64,000 nucleotides of DNA from Mangifera indica. Lineage: Eukaryota; Streptophyta; Magnoliopsida; Sapindales; Anacardiaceae. The position numbers and the translations under genes were made by a program. A model generated the notes under the pieces. That model did not search any database. It was given only the letters and a program-made list of their open reading frames with translations, and was not told where the DNA came from. Where the stretch lies: the NCBI RefSeq assembly GCF_011075055.1, contig NC_058151.1, forward strand, positions 10,806,251 through 10,870,250. The letters run 5' to 3'. The stretch's first letter is position 1, and every line of letters starts with the position of its first letter. Positions 48,900-61,995 of the stretch are shown here, in pieces.

Positions 48900-50105
48900 C
48901 CAGTTGCACTGAATTCAGATTCGCTTAAGCTCAGAGTTTTGTTCAATCGAAGTAAAGTCAATTCAAACTAATTTTAAAGGTATTTGAATTTATCTTGTTA
49001 AAAAAGAGTCAAGCTCAAACTTTTATTAATGAACAAAAATGACTAAAACAACATTATTTTGAAATGTATTAATCAAAATGATATTATTTTAAGGTCAAAG
49101 GACTATTTTTTACCCAAACTATGCTGAATTCTTAAAGTTCTTCTCGTTAACTTTGAAAATACTATTTATCCACCTATAACCGGTTAAATTTAACGGAACC
49201 CTAACCCTTGAAAATTTAATCTTATTTTTCCCCCTAAAAGTTTAAAACCTAACATTTTATCCCCTAAGTCAAGTTTGAAAAGATCACATTTCCCCCCTAG
49301 GGTTTAGTTTCAAAAAGCGTTTAGTCTCTCCGGTTGTCTCTCTCTCCCGACGGTTTTCCTTCCTCCAACGGCCCCCCCTCAACTCCACCCGAATCCATTC
49401 GGCGCCAAGAAACGTCGTTTGAAAAGAGAAATAGTCTTCTTAGATGAAGACGACTAGTCTTTCCAGAGGGAGATGAGTCGTCTCGTCTTCATCTGGGAAA
49501 ATGATTTTTCTTCCTAGACAATGTCTCTCGGCATCGGATGGGTAAGGGTGGAGTTGAGGGGGGCCTTTGGAGGAAGGAAAATCGTCGGGAGAGAGAGACA
49601 GTCGATGATGGGCCGGGAGAGACTAAACGCTTTTTGATACTAAACCCTATGGGGGCAATGTGATTTTTTCAAACTTTGTTTAGGGGAGAAAAATTGGTTT
49701 TTTAAATTTTGGGGGGGAAATGAAATCATATTTAAGTTTATTTTTAATATTAAATATAAAATAACGGTTTTACTCTTAAAATTAACATATTTAAACGGTC
49801 ATGAGTGGGTAAATAAGATTTTCAAAGTTAACGGAGGAAACTTTAAGAATTCAACATAGTTTGGGTGGAAAATAGTCCTTTGACCTTATTTTAATCAATT
49901 CGTATTTAATTTTTTCAATTTTAGAAGTTTTACAAGTCAAATACCTTCAAAGTTTAAATTTAAGTTCGAACTCAAAACAAATATAACTTTTAAACTCAAA
50001 TTCAAACTTATTTGAGATAAATTTATTTTAAACTTATTTAAATCAAACTTAAAACTCTAATAAATTTATTTAAATCCAATTATAACAAAACTTTTCATTT
50101 GTTTA
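48900..50105. repeat. family F foldback, split by a MULE-type element
   Basis: 48900-49092 and 49886-50105 together resemble the family F repeat at 41440-41830. The sequence between them is the foldback element at 49093-49885, which therefore inserted later. Confidence 0.45.
49093..49885. mobile_element. foldback Mutator-like element, subfamily A (793 bp)
   Basis: A perfect 9-bp target duplication TTATTTTAA (49084-49092 and 49886-49894) flanks inverted ends GGTCAAAGGACTATTTTTT / AAAATAGTCCTTTGACC. The whole element folds back. The outer half is AT-rich; the inner half carries CT-rich and GA-rich arms (for example CTCTCTCTCCCGACGGTTTT near 49341 against its inverse near 49581). No transposase is encoded. 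Confidence 0.85.
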
Positions 50106-50539
50106 ACATGATTGATTTCACTGACAAAAAGCCTTTGTGTCAAATTTTTGTAAGTGTAATTTGAACACTTGGACCCATTTCATAAAGGCACGTTAGGGTT
50201 AAAAGAAACTGTAATGGTTATGGACGTCTATTTTAAATATTTGCATGATTTGACATACTCAAAATTCAGGCCTCAAGTTGTTGGCTGAGAACGTGGCATA
50301 AATTTAAAGGATACCACCCATTCGGTTCCACGTTGCAGACCCATCTATCCTCACATTAAGTCGTTTTTCCCTGTCTGTTTATGCGTTTTAATTGGTTGAT
50401 GCCACAATCATATCCATAATATCTTGTCATTTTGTCATTTTCGTATTGACTTGTTCGACCATAAGATTAGAATTTTGGAGATGGACTTGGGTATCCGAAG
50501 TTGTAATTAATATTCTATTTGACCATTATTAAAAGTAAT

Positions 50540-50695
50540 AAAATTATATTTATTTATTTTGAATATATAAATAAATATATATTTAATATATATTATTATA
50601 TAATTAAATGATAAAATAATATTTAATTACATAATAACATATTTAAATATATACTAATTTATATACTTAAAATAGGTATGTATAAGATTAATTTT
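50540..50695. repeat. AT-rich MITE-like repeat (family M1)
   Basis: Inverted ATAT-rich arms with the ATTATTATATAATTAAATGA core pattern. Degenerate. Confidence 0.35.
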
Positions 50696-51299
50696 CTTAA
50701 AAGTTTATTATGGGTTAACAAGGATAAGGTTTGTTTACATGACAAATATAGAATTAAAGCCAATATAAATAAAAGATATGCCCCCACAAATAAATGAATT
50801 ATGTTAGAAAGTCTGAGTCTTCATAATTCATTATCAAGCAAATGCATGTCACATGTAAAATGATTGAAGCATATGTCGTCGAAAATTGAGTTTAACCTTA
50901 GACTATTAATGACAATAGGAATCCAAGGTGGGAAACAAGTTGGAGTCGACTACAACTCTTAGTTTGTAATATAAATAAAAAGAGAAAGATTTTATGTGTA
51001 AAAGATGATGAGTTTAAGTCTTATCTGTTGTCATATTAAAATCAAACTTTTGACAGTTACTCATTGGACTCAGAGTTTATCTTATTTGATATACTTAGTT
51101 CGATCTTTAAAGTGACAATTCAACTCAAGTATGATTTTTCATTAAAAAAAATTATATATACAAATAGATAGTATAAATTTATTCATATAACCTGTATAAA
51201 CTTGTTTATATAACCTTAATTTGAAGTTGTCATTTTAGTTTGTACAGATAAATTAGTATAATTTATTTATACACATAGTTCTGTTGTTGTAATATATAT

Positions 51300-51450
51300 A
51301 ATATTAGACTATATATACAAACAATGAACACAAATTTATGTACAAATAATGACATATCAATATTTGATTAGGTATTATTTTATCTCTAATTTAAAATCGA
51401 TAAACTATATGATAATATATAATTTATGTTTATTATTTATGTATATAGTT
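51300..51450. repeat. AT-rich MITE-like repeat (family M1)
   Basis: It contains AATGACATATCAATATTTGA followed by TTAGGTATTATTTTATC and TTTAAAATCG words in family order. Confidence 0.4.
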
Positions 51451-51664
51451 GTATTAATAGTATTAATAACTATTGAGCTTTGTATAAGGAAAAGTTGGTA
51501 CTTCTAGGTGTAGTAGAAAGTTGCCTAACCTTTAAACACTTATTTTCCACCTGGAAGTTAAACCTCATCCATTTGGTGGGTAGCTATCTAAACACGAGTG
51601 AATCAGAAACCACCAATACCTACTTTCAATCTCAATTGCATTAACAATAAAATAATATCGACTT

Positions 51665-51812
51665 AATTTTGAGTATTTAATAGGGTATTTAGATGATGTG
51701 TCAATATATGATTAGATGATTTTGAATTAAAAATAAATTAATACTCAATCATATGATGACATATTATCTAAATATTCAATTGAATACTTAAAATTGACGG
51801 ACATAACATTGG
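51665..51812. repeat. MITE-like inverted repeat (family M1), well-preserved copy
   Basis: The left arm GGGTATTTAGATGATGTGTC is answered on the right by the inverse GACATATTATCTAAATATTC. The centre is GATGATTTTGAATTAAAAAT. This is the clearest copy of the family in the window and the best reference for the copy in the bHLH intron. Confidence 0.6.
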
Positions 51813-52123
51813 TCTTGCTTTAACGCTAATTCACTAACAAAAAGTATAAAAAAGAATTAGATACCAAATAAAAATCTAAGCACAAAGGGCCAATCACTTT
51901 GTAAGAAGAAGATATAAAATTGCACAACATGAAAGGAAGCTTCTTAAGTAAGAAATCCGATTACTTGTACTCTAAGAACTCACACATGGCAATTTATAAT
52001 TTTTTTGCAATTTAAAATTTTTTTAAAATTTATTCAAACTCCAGGTGTTTTATACATTGTCCAAATGTTAGTGATGATGACGATCTCATCATAATTTATA
52101 TAATCTTTGAGCATTAAAAATAT

Positions 52124-53040
52124 CGCCAAGTGACTTATTCCCACCCAAGGTTTCGTCTAATCAAATTGTCATTCGTTTTAAGTTTTGAAAATCTAAATAC
52201 CTACTTTTCTATTAAAATTTTTTATTAGGATTAAGAGTAAAATCATTATTTTAAAAATATATAAAGAAATAAAAAATTAATCTCATTGCCCCTTCAGTTT
52301 TAAAAACTAACAATTTATCTCTACCTTAAGTTTTGTAAACTCACATTTTTCCAATAGAGTTTATATTTTCCTTCCTTTTTCTTCGGTGCCCTTTCCGACC
52401 GATAGCAAACCACTCTTTCTCTGTTAGGGACCACTAAGGGTGGACAACTGAGGACGAAATGATGAAAGAGGCTATTGAAGAAAGGGGTTGTTGATGAAGG
52501 ATCTCGAAATTGAAGGTTAACTATCAATGAAGACAAAGTGTTTCTTGATGGCTCAAAACCTTAAATGACTTATTTAGCTCGAAATGATGGCAAAGTTTCT
52601 TGATGAAAATGACCAATTTTGCTTGATTTCAATAGAAATGACGAAGAAGAAAGACAAACAAGGTATGGTGGATTTAGCTAATTTCGCTCAATCGTCTGTC
52701 ATCTAGAGTGACAAAGAGCTTCGGAGAAAGAAAGTCACTGACAAAGAAGCTGCTAGAGTGGAGTGTTTGCCAGAAAATGTGTTGTATTTTGAATTAAACC
52801 TAACATGAGGGAAAATGTGAGTTTCCAAAACCTAGGGTGAGGAAAAATTGTTAGTTTTTAAAACTAAAAGAAGAGAATGAGATGAAATTTTAATTTCTTA
52901 ATATATTTTTTCAAATAACAATTTTAACTCTAACTCTAATAGAAAATTTTAATAAAATAGTAGGTATTTAGATTTTTAAAACTTAGTAGGTGAAACTTTG
53001 AGATTAGACCAATCCTTGAGTGGGAATAAGTCTTTTGGCC
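52124..53040. mobile_element. foldback Mutator-like element, subfamily C (917 bp)
   Basis: A perfect 9-bp duplication TAAAAATAT (52115-52123 and 53041-53049) flanks inverted ends: CGCCAAGTGACTTATTCCCA at the left against TGGGAATAAGTC at the right, or their inverse. The inverted similarity continues inward. The minus-strand frame at 52321-52536 lies in the left arm and is not a gene. Confidence 0.8.
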
Positions 53041-53091
53041 TAAAAATATCTTTTAATATGTGGCCTCAGTCTCATTTTGGAGCGAATAAAA

Positions 53092-53517
53092 GGCTAAAAG
53101 AATTATTCTCACCCAAGGTTTAATGCATTCTCAAACTTTCATATATAAAATTTTGAGAAATTAAATATTTACTCATCTATTAAATTTTATAATTAGTGTT
53201 CAGGGTAAAAATTTTATTTATTGATTTTATTTACAGAAAAAAATTATTCCTTCTTTCCACTATAGTTTTAAAAATTAACAATTTTTCTCTAACTTAATTT
53301 TAAAACTAAGTTAAGGAAAAAAATGTTAGTTATCAAAACTAAGGAAATAAAATGGGATAAAGTTTTATTTTTTAAAATAAAATCAATAAATAACATTTTT
53401 ACCACTAACACTAACTGTAAAATTTAACAAATGGGTAGGTATTTGAGGTTTTTTTAAACTTTGCAGGTGGAAGTTTCGGAATGCACTAAATCTTGGGTGG
53501 AAAAAAGTCTTTCGGCC
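53092..53517. mobile_element. short foldback Mutator-like element, subfamily C (426 bp)
   Basis: The left end GGCTAAAAGAATTATTCTCA is the inverse of the right end (GGGTGGAAAAAAGTCTTTCGG). Flanks share AATAAAA, compatible with a degraded 9-bp duplication. It lies only about 50 bp from the preceding element of the same subfamily. Confidence 0.6.
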
Positions 53518-54137
53518 TTTAATAAAATTAATGGGATTCACCCCCTAAATTTTAGGCACAATTTGTTTACATAGTTATTGTCCATCCTTTTGAAAAGGTT
53601 TATTTCATTTTCTGTCATATGAGATTGCTTAGAGTAAATTCATTTATAATATCAAACACCTCCTTACAAAATTATATTAACAAACTGATGATAAACCCTA
53701 AATTTTAATACAATCTGAACTAAGCAGACGAAATTATAACAAAAAATGAAGTAAACCCTCCAATAGAGTTGGAAACCGAAAAATTCAATGAACAAAAATT
53801 AGGCCACAAGTTCAAAGAAAAAAAGCCCTTTTTTTTTTTTTTTTTACTAAAGATACGTAGAAATCGACCCAAAAAAAAAAATCAATTGGATTGTAGGAAA
53901 TAAAACTTTTGGTGGTGGAGCATTTTGTCACATGGAACACGCAAAATCATATGAAATCAAAGTGGGTATATTGTTGAATGGACAAAGTTGATTTTTGAAT
54001 TTGACCAAAGTAGTCAAATACTGCTTGAGAATAAATTCTTTACAGCTGCCGATGTTCCACCGAAATCGCCTAACTGGATGTATAATTCTGGTAAAAGGAA
54101 AAAAGGTTTTTGTTTTCTTCTCTATATCATTCACAGA

Positions 54138-55036
54138 AAAGCCGAAACACTATTTCTTATCCAATTTTTAGCATAATCTCAAAAGCATATTTACGACAGA
54201 TAAAAAATTCAAATACTCATCAATGAGTTAACTGTTATCAAAATTTTTAATTAGAGATAGAGTTAACCCTAAAATCCTAAAACTTTAAAAATTTGTATTA
54301 TTTGCCCCTTTAAGTTTTAAAAACTAAAACTTCACCGCTATTCTTAAAATTTGAAAAGTTTAGATTTCACCCTTAGGATTTGTTTCTCTTCTTTGGCCAC
54401 TACTATTCTGACCGACAGCTAATACTTTTCATCCATCTTTCAGATCCGACCACGAAGGACAATGAAGGACGCCCACCCACTACCACTCTAGAAGACACAA
54501 TGATGAAGGACCATGCTTCGTCATCCTTCGTCGTGTAGTCCAAACGACGAAGGATAACGCTTCGTCTCTTCTTCACAATCTGGATGATGAAGGATCGTCC
54601 TTCGTCGGAGAAGATTGTCATTTCTTCCCAATTGATGATTGGATCATCCTTTGTTGTGTTATCCAGATGACGAAGGACGACGTTTCATCACTTCTTCCCA
54701 ATCTGGATGATAAAGGGTTATATTTCATCGGAGAAGCTTGTCGCATCTTCTTGATTGACAGTTGAATTCCCTAAGCTAGATGAAACCTAAAAATGGGGAA
54801 AAAGTGAATTTTTTAAAGTTTAATTATAGGGGAAATTGTTAGTTTTTTAAACTAAGAGAGAAAAATGATATAAATTTTTAAGATTTTAGGGTTTAGGGGT
54901 AAAATAATGATTCTTTTGTTTCTAATCGAAAATTTTAACAGTAGTTAGTTCATGGGTGGATATTTGAGTTTTTCATCTGCTCTCAATATACTTTTGAGAT
55001 TGGCTTAAAACTTGGGTAGAAAATTGTCCTTTGGCC
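54138..55036. mobile_element. foldback Mutator-like element, subfamily B (about 900 bp)
   Basis: The right end reads GGGTAGAAAATTGTCCTTTGG followed by CC. The left end (GCCGAAACACTATTTCTTATCC, 54138) is a diverged inverse. The inner part carries repeated GACGAAGGAC and ATCCAGATGACGAAGG-like words shared with the element at 877-1632. The target duplication is not clear. Confidence 0.55.
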
Positions 55037-55479
55037 TTCATAAAAATCATAGTGTTTCATGAGCTAGAAACATGGTAAATCAGAATGTGATCTTTCCTTA
55101 GCTAAGAACAAGTGTTTCAAATGTTGTAATAAACCGAAATAACGTTGATCCACAAATATGCATTTGGTTGTTACAAAAAGCCTCTAGTCTTTCCTCAACA
55201 AAAGGAGTCATTCCAATGGTCATTTCATTCATGTTTGTAGCATCTTTAGCATAAGAAGTAGAATGAGAAAGCAAACGGGGTCTTTCCATATTTAACGATT
55301 AGAGTCAAGAGTAGAAGGCATTTCATGAGAGTAATGATTGTTTCGTCAGAACAGAAGAATTTTAGTTGTTTTTTAAAACTTTTGAGATCTAGAGTTTAAT
55401 TTTAAATTTTAATTGTTATATCCATTTTTTTATTGTTTTCAATTCTAGGGTTTTTTAAAAACTATTTCATGGGGTGTAT

Positions 55480-55865
55480 AGCTTCAAAAACAGAGATTTT
55501 GATTATTGAGATTGATTTGCAATAAAGGTAATCAAAGGGTTATTTTATTCATCTGGTATTCGAATCTTGATGCAATTCAATAATGGTTTATTATATCATT
55601 TGTTTCATTGATTGTTCTCAATCATCTTGTTATTATTTTGACATCATTTGGTATCTGAGTAAAGGTTTGTTATCCATGGTTTATGGTCGTGGTGGATGAG
55701 GTTGTGGCTGGGCTAGTAGAGGTGCTCTTGCGCTTAGCTTCAAAAACGAATATTTTGATTATTAATTATTAAGATTAATTTATTATGATAAACTTAACCG
55801 AAGAAATATTTTATTCATCCAGTATCTGAATTTTGATATAATTTCAAGATGGTTTGTTTTTTTGG
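55480..55865 (+). mobile_element. possible TRIM-like mini retrotransposon
   Basis: Two direct repeats of about 120 bp (55484-55610 and 55735-55860) start AGCTTCAAAAACRRA and share TTATTTTATTCATC. Between them lies TTTGGTATCTGAG (about 55648-55660), one base off the common primer-binding site TGGTATCAGAG. A gag-like start follows, MVYGRGG then a stop (from about 55675). The layout fits a terminal-repeat retrotransposon in miniature or a small deletion derivative. The right copy looks truncated. Confidence 0.35.
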
Positions 55866-55879
55866 TAATTAAACGAAAA

Positions 55880-56010
55880 ATAATGTTATGTGCACAAATA
55901 ATAATATATTACTACGTAATTAGATTATCAAAAATGAAAAGATAAATCAATACTCAATTATATAATAATATTTTATTATTTATATATGAAATTGTGGATA
56001 TAATTTTATT
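55880..56010. repeat. AT-rich MITE-like repeat (family M1)
   Basis: It carries ATGTGCACAAATAATAATAT, TACGTAATTAGATTATCAAA and ACTCAATTATATAATAATAT in family order. Confidence 0.45.
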
Positions 56011-56190
56011 ATTAAAAAAATATATTAAACAAAGAAATAACGACCCTTCCACAGATGACTCGAAAACACCTTAAGCTCATCCTTCCTTAAAGGGCAGAAT
56101 AATAGAAGCAAAGCTAAGGAGAGATAAAGACTGCCTACCCACAGCAAGTATCAACGCCTCTTGAAGAAAATAATATCAATTGTGGTGACT
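55985..56190 (-). repeat. possible LINE 3' end fragment
   Basis: It shares the phrases around CCTTAAGCTCATCC and GCCTCTTGAAGAA with 14650-15020. No coding domain is visible. Confidence 0.25.
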
Positions 56191-56334
56191 AATTAATTTG
56201 GTATTAAGCAATAAATGTGCTATAATTTTCCAACTGATTTAACGGCTGAAACCATTAAATTAGCACGGACGTACTTTTTCTAGGCATGATCCCACTTAAA
56301 ACTCCACTTTTTTATTGTTATTAAGACATATTTC

Positions 56335-56740
56335 TAAAAGTTTTTGAGGTTGGGTTCATGTCAAGTCAAGTTTAAGCTCATTTAAATTTGAATTCAATTT
56401 AATTTAAGTAAAACCAAACTCGAGTTCATCTTAAAAGTATTCAAATTTGATTCGTTTAAAATGAGTTCAATTCGAATTTAAGTTTAAACTGAGTTTTGAG
56501 TTTAACTTTGTACTATAATCGAATAAAAGATAACTAAAACAATATTTTTCTTATACTTTTTAATTAAAACGATATCATTTTAGTCAATTTATATTAAAAA
56601 TTTTTAGGTTCATGAACTTGATAAATCAAATAGTCTTTTATCTTAAATTTAAAAATATTTAACTTTCAAATTTAAAGTCAAACTCATTTTAAATTTGTTC
56701 TAATAGGATTTAAATTCGAATATATTCGGTGTAAACTCAA
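56335..56740. repeat. foldback repeat, family F
   Basis: Arms with CAAACTCGAGTTCAT-like and GAGTTCAATTCGAA-like words surround AAAACGATATCATTTTAG near 56566. It matches 41440-41830 in layout. Confidence 0.45.
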
Positions 56741-57179
56741 CCCTAATTTTGATTGACTAGACTAATATTATCAAACAAAAAGTCGTTCGAAATTTATTAA
56801 GGCGATATTAACAAGGGTACCACATCCTAAATTGTAGACTTTAAAGAAATATATAAATAAAATAAAGTTTTCTTACAGAATATAATTTGATTTTAAAATC
56901 TCATTGCCATGAATGAGATATTTATGAGTAGGGTAGGGGTATCAGTGAAGTTTTAATTACGACATATTTCTGCGCAACATCTTTCCACTTTTAGGGGAGA
57001 TAAATCGCAAAAATTCTTAGAAAATGAAACTACAATTGTAACCCCATTATTTTAATTTTTTAAAATTATAATCCTAAATTAACAAAAAATTATAATAAAC
57101 CAAAGGTGACGGTGGTTTGGGTCAAGCCGAACCTAAGGTCCACATAGAGTGAGTCTTACCGATCGGCTCCGATCATCAA

Positions 57180-57443
57180 AGAAGTGGCAATGAAAACCCT
57201 AGAGGGGAAATAATTATATTTCAAACTTTAGGTGAAAGAAAGTTGGAGAAAATTATTAGTTTTTAAATCTATGGGAAATGTGATGAGTTTATAATTTTTT
57301 CATATAATTTTTTATAAAATGATGATTTTACCTTTGATAGTAACAGTAAAATTAAACAGACAAGTGGGTATTTGGATTTTTAATAATTAGTAGGTGAAAA
57401 ATTGAGTTTGCATTAAAACTTAGTGGGAAATATTCATTTGGCC
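57180..57443. repeat. fragment of a subfamily C foldback element (right half)
   Basis: It runs from a CCCTAGAGGGGAAATAATTA-like centre to the end AGTGGGAAATATTCATTTGG then CC, as at the right end of 52124-53040. No matching left half was found. Confidence 0.45.
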
Positions 57444-58136
57444 TTAAAATAAATATAATAATATGTATATCATTTATCTACTCATCTTTAACATCAAGAA
57501 TTTTGAATTTTTCAAAAATATCTTTAGTGATTTGATTTTATAATTTAAATTCAGTTTTGACTAAATCTTTCATATATATGATTGTCACAACTATGTGTAT
57601 AATAATACATAAATAGAAAAAAATATTATAAAAATTTAAATAAGCATTTTATTTTGTGGCAAAATTCTACCACACAGGTCTATCGTTAAATTTATTTTTT
57701 TTAATTTTATAATTTTAAAGATATTTATAATATTTTTTAAATTAGCAATATATTAATTAAAAATTTTTATTATTTTATTAATATGTTTTTATTTTATTTT
57801 TTAAAAATAGTATCATATAATATGATATAAGATACATAATATAAAAAAATAAGTTTTCGATAAATAATTCGACTATTATGAATATGCATAGTTTTATCAT
57901 ATTTATATTGTCTAGGATGCGAGAGGGTCTTTCAGGAATCCTTGGGTGGAAATAGTAATTTAGTGTTTTGATTATCACAAGATAACGTTACGGATTAGAT
58001 ACGAAACATAAAAAGCAATTTTCATTATTATTTACCAAATTCCAACTGCCCCCCTTTTACTTCAGCCCCCGGCTCTTCTCGTCTCTTTCTCTTACATTTT
58101 AGCCATTTGTATTATCCAAGCTCTTGTTTCTTCATC

Positions 58137-60585
58137 ATGGACTCTGCGTCTGATAATCTCGCCTCCTCTCCCTCTTCTTCTTCCGACGCTCCATCTGCCT
58201 CTTCCTCCCTCTCTCCCGTACATCGTGCTCTTCATTTTGTTCACTCTCAGGACTCTGCTTTAAGGCTCGAAGGCGCCAGAGAAATCCGCCGCCTCACCAA
58301 GACTTCTCAGCGCTGCCGCCGCCAGCTTGCCGCCGCCGTTAACCCGCTCGTTCAAATGCTCCGTGACCACTCGCCTGAGTCTCACCACGAGTCCGCTCTT
58401 CTTGCTCTCCTTAATCTTGCAGTTAAAGATGAAAAGTACTGTTTCTTTACCTTAATGTAGTCTTTCCATGTTTCGTTGTTTTTTCTACCGATTAAATTTA
58501 TATTCAAGTGCTTGTTTCTAAATTTGTTTTTATGAAGAATTTTGTTGTATTTTTTGTTGAATTTGAGGAGAATTTTCATGATTATTCTTTGCTTAGAATT
58601 TACTATGTTTCTCTTTTTTCCTTGGATTCAGCAATTTGAACATAAAAAGTTATCCTTACTTTTTTTGTAAGGTGGGACAAGTTATACTCAAGATTTGAAT
58701 TTATTTAATAAATTATGCGATAAATAAATTATGTTATTATGGCTTTCTGATGTGTTGCGAATGAACAAAGAATCATGGACTGTGCAATTTCCTTTTTTTT
58801 TTTTTTTTTTTGTTTAATATTCAAGTGGGCTGATTATGATATAATCTAAGTGTCGGTCGAATGACGAATACTTCTAATAACCTTTACAGAACAAAAGAGA
58901 TAAAAGTTGAATAGTAGATGATGCTTTTATGGTTGAAGCAAAATAAGCTTGAATTCTGTTCTTTGGTTCACATGTTACCCTTTCTTTTTATTTTTGCTTT
59001 TTTATCTTCTCTTTCAAGTTATCATTTCACTATAATGAGTTTGTGTTTGGTGAGAGGAAATCCCTTTACCTTCTTGGAGAGAGAAACATTTGATTCTTTC
59101 TCTTTATTCCCTTTCATTCACTTTGGTAAAATTAAAACTAGGCTGTTTTTTTAGCAATCAGATGTGAAATAATTTATAGGATTTATTTAAAAAGGGTTCA
59201 CCGACCTCCTCTGTACAAGATGATTTTGTCCCTTACTTTTATGCAGTAAGATCTACTTGAAAGATTTGATTTTTGTTAAATAATACTGCAGAGAAGCCTT
59301 GAATCATATGGGGTGAAAATTTGGAATTTGTTTTTAGTGATCATCTAGAATTACGCTAGACATTTTAGGCTTGATATTGGAAAATAAATCTTGTGGGACA
59401 ACACCTAATGGTTTTAGATATGTAGGTAGCGGAATCATTTCATGCTTTTGGATATGTGGTTCTATTACCCTTATTATTAGAACTTTTATTATTTTAATGG
59501 ACTCTTTAGTCAAAGGTCGAATGGCCACTATAGTCTCAGGGACACTACAAATGCTGCTGTGCTAGTATTTTAAAGTAGGGGAAAAAAGCTTACTATGTCG
59601 CTTCACTCTGATCTGATTTTTAGCTTTGTTTATTCTCTCAATGTGAGTTGAAGATTCATGGTGTTTGATTCATAAACATTCCACTTTACTAGCAGATGGA
59701 TTTATTTAAATTTTGCACATCTAATCTTGCAGGAATAAGATCAGTATTGTAGAAGCTGGGGCCTTAGAACCAATAATTACTTTCTTTCAGTCACAAAATT
59801 TGAGCCTACGGGAGCATGCTACTGCTGCCTTGCTCACTTTGTCTGCTTCGACTGTCAACAAGCCATTTATAAGTGCTTCTGGTGCCATCCCTCTCCTTGT
59901 GGAAATCCTTAGACATGGAAGCCAACAAGCCAAGTTTGATGCTGTAATGGCTCTCTCAAATCTCTCTACACACCCAGATAATCTCAGCATCATTCTTGAA
60001 ACAAATCCAATCCCATCTATTGTTAGTTTGCTCAAATTCTGTAAAAAGTCATCAAAAACAGCAGAGAAATGTAGTGCTCTTATAGAATCATTAGTCGCAT
60101 TTGATGAGGGTAGAGTGGCATTGACATCTGAAGAAGGTGGAGTGCTTGCAGTTGTTGAAGTGCTTGAAAATGGATCTCTTCAAGGTCGGGAGCATGCAGT
60201 TGGGGCACTACTTATTATGTGTCAGAGTGACCGACGTAAATATAGAGAGCCAATTCTTAGAGAAGGTGTGATTCCTGGTCTTCTTGAGCTCACAGTTCAA
60301 GGAATGCCCAAGTCTCAGACAAAAGCACAAACCCTCTTGCGGTTATTGAGGGATTCTCCGTATCCAAGATCAGAACTTCAACCCGATACTCTGGAGAATA
60401 TTGTTTGTAACATAATCTCTCAAATGGATGGAGATGAACAATCTGGGAAAGCAAAAAAGATGTTGGCTGAAATGGTACAAGTTAGCATGGAACAAAGCCT
60501 AAGACATTTACAGCAAAGGGCTCTGGTATGCACACCAACTGATATTCCAATTCCCAGTTGTGCTTCTGAAGTTTCTTCAAAATAA
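58137..60585 (+). CDS. ARM-repeat protein (U-box-less PUB-like), 2 exons, 383 aa
   Basis: Exons 58137-58435 and 59733-60585 are joined by a 1297-bp GT/AG intron that splits a Lys codon, giving VKDEKNKISIVEAGALEP across the junction. The first 30 residues are Ser-rich. The rest is a series of armadillo repeats of about 42 residues, including ESALLALLNLAVKDEKNK, LREHATAALLTLSA, AKFDAVMALSNLSTHPDN and GREHAVGALLIMCQSDRRKY. No U-box or kinase domain is present, so this is not an E3 ligase by itself; ARM arrays bind proteins. Similar Arabidopsis ARM-only proteins exist (At3g03440 type, from memory). The start at 58137 is chosen because it is the first ATG and gives the MDSASDNLASS leader. A CT-rich block (58070-58098) lies just upstream and AATAAA occurs at 60731. 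Confidence 0.9.
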
Positions 60586-61995
60586 TTGTTTTGGTTTACA
60601 GCTTTTCGTTTTTGTGATGTATGTGAGAACAAATTTTCCACTGTAGAAAAGATAAAATAAGATATAGTGCAAAAGAAAAAAATATGCCAGTCCAGGCCGC
60701 GGTTTTGGTATCAGGTGACTGGTGGGTGCAAATAAAAATGTTCAATCTGTATGAGGGTCAAGACATAGTTTTGTAGTTTGGCTTGTAAAGTTACTCTTGT
60801 AAAATATTTACAGAACCAGTGAAAGATTTCCTCTTCCCTTTTCTTCTATGACTATTCACTAATTATATGCTATGAGCTCATACATGGCAGATACTTCAAA
60901 TAATCAGAAAATTTGACATGAAGTTATTCATCAAATTCTGTTACTCTGATGAAGCCTTGTGAATGGTTATGAACTTGTTGGTGGAAGGGGGTTGAGTTGA
61001 GGAATTGATAGGCATGAAGTCAGTATCAATCAGGGTCTTAAGGAATTGATCTTTGCTTCTATGAGTGTCAAAATACGTTCTCTCCCATTGCCTGCTTCAT
61101 TTTCATATGGAATATTTTCTGGTTGATTCCTCAACAAATTTAGGTAAGAGGGGAGACAAGTCTGATTCAGACTGTTGAAATCAGTTGCTTTTTTTTTTGT
61201 TATAAAATTCTGATAATGGTCGCCCACTCTTTGTGGGTACCATATTATTTCTATGTCAATTACAAAAGGAAAAACTTCCCATATCATTTCGAAAAATTCA
61301 GCGTCTAATCTCTTTTCTTGTGTATTGGAAATTGCAACATGAGCGTGAAAGATTTCTTAATTAGACAAAGATGAATGGTCCTGAATAGGTGTGAAAAACA
61401 TTTTCTTGTCGATATGTAGCCTAACAAACTTTTCTATCCAAAAGTAAATTCTCTTTATAAGATTTAATGATGTAAGGGTAAAATAGTAATTTTACTATTT
61501 ATTAATTTTGGAAAAAATAAAAAAGCAATAGTTTTTTAATCATATTCAAAAGTTTTATATATGATAATTAAACTCTTAAAAAATTTAAAAAACTCACAAA
61601 TTAATTTCTTAAATCTTCTCAAATTTTATATATTTTGAAATTACTATATAATCTCAATAGTTATATATGACATTTATATATATAATTTATTGAATTTTGT
61701 TTAATTCTTTTAGGGAGCAACTGTCGTATCTGAAACTATTGGAGGTAGATTGATAATTAAAAAATTATTAAAAGATCCCTAAATTTTTTTGAATTTTCAA
61801 TAACCCTTGAAAATTTTTAAAAATTATAATTTCCTCACTTATATAAGATAATTCGACAAAGGCTCACTATTCTATAAGAAAAAAGGAATAAGGGGTAGGG
61901 GTATAATAAAAAAAATAAAAAATTTGTTATATAATTTGAATATTTAAAATATTATTTTTAATTTTTGTTAATTTAAAGTTATATAATAATTTAAA
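60586..61995. other. 3' region of the ARM gene and gene-free spacer
   Basis: The first 200-250 bases are probably 3' untranslated sequence (AATAAA at 60731-60736). The remainder is AT-rich with no exon, RNA gene or repeat pair that I could support. Confidence 0.4.

Noticed and set aside
55098..55289. 63-residue minus-strand frame (MERPRLLSHSTSYAKDATNM)
   Set aside because: No recognised domain and no neighbouring exon. It lies between a foldback element and a TRIM-like element.
58918..59154. 78-residue frame between the two ARM exons
   Set aside because: Intron sequence; the two flanking exons join exactly within a conserved repeat.
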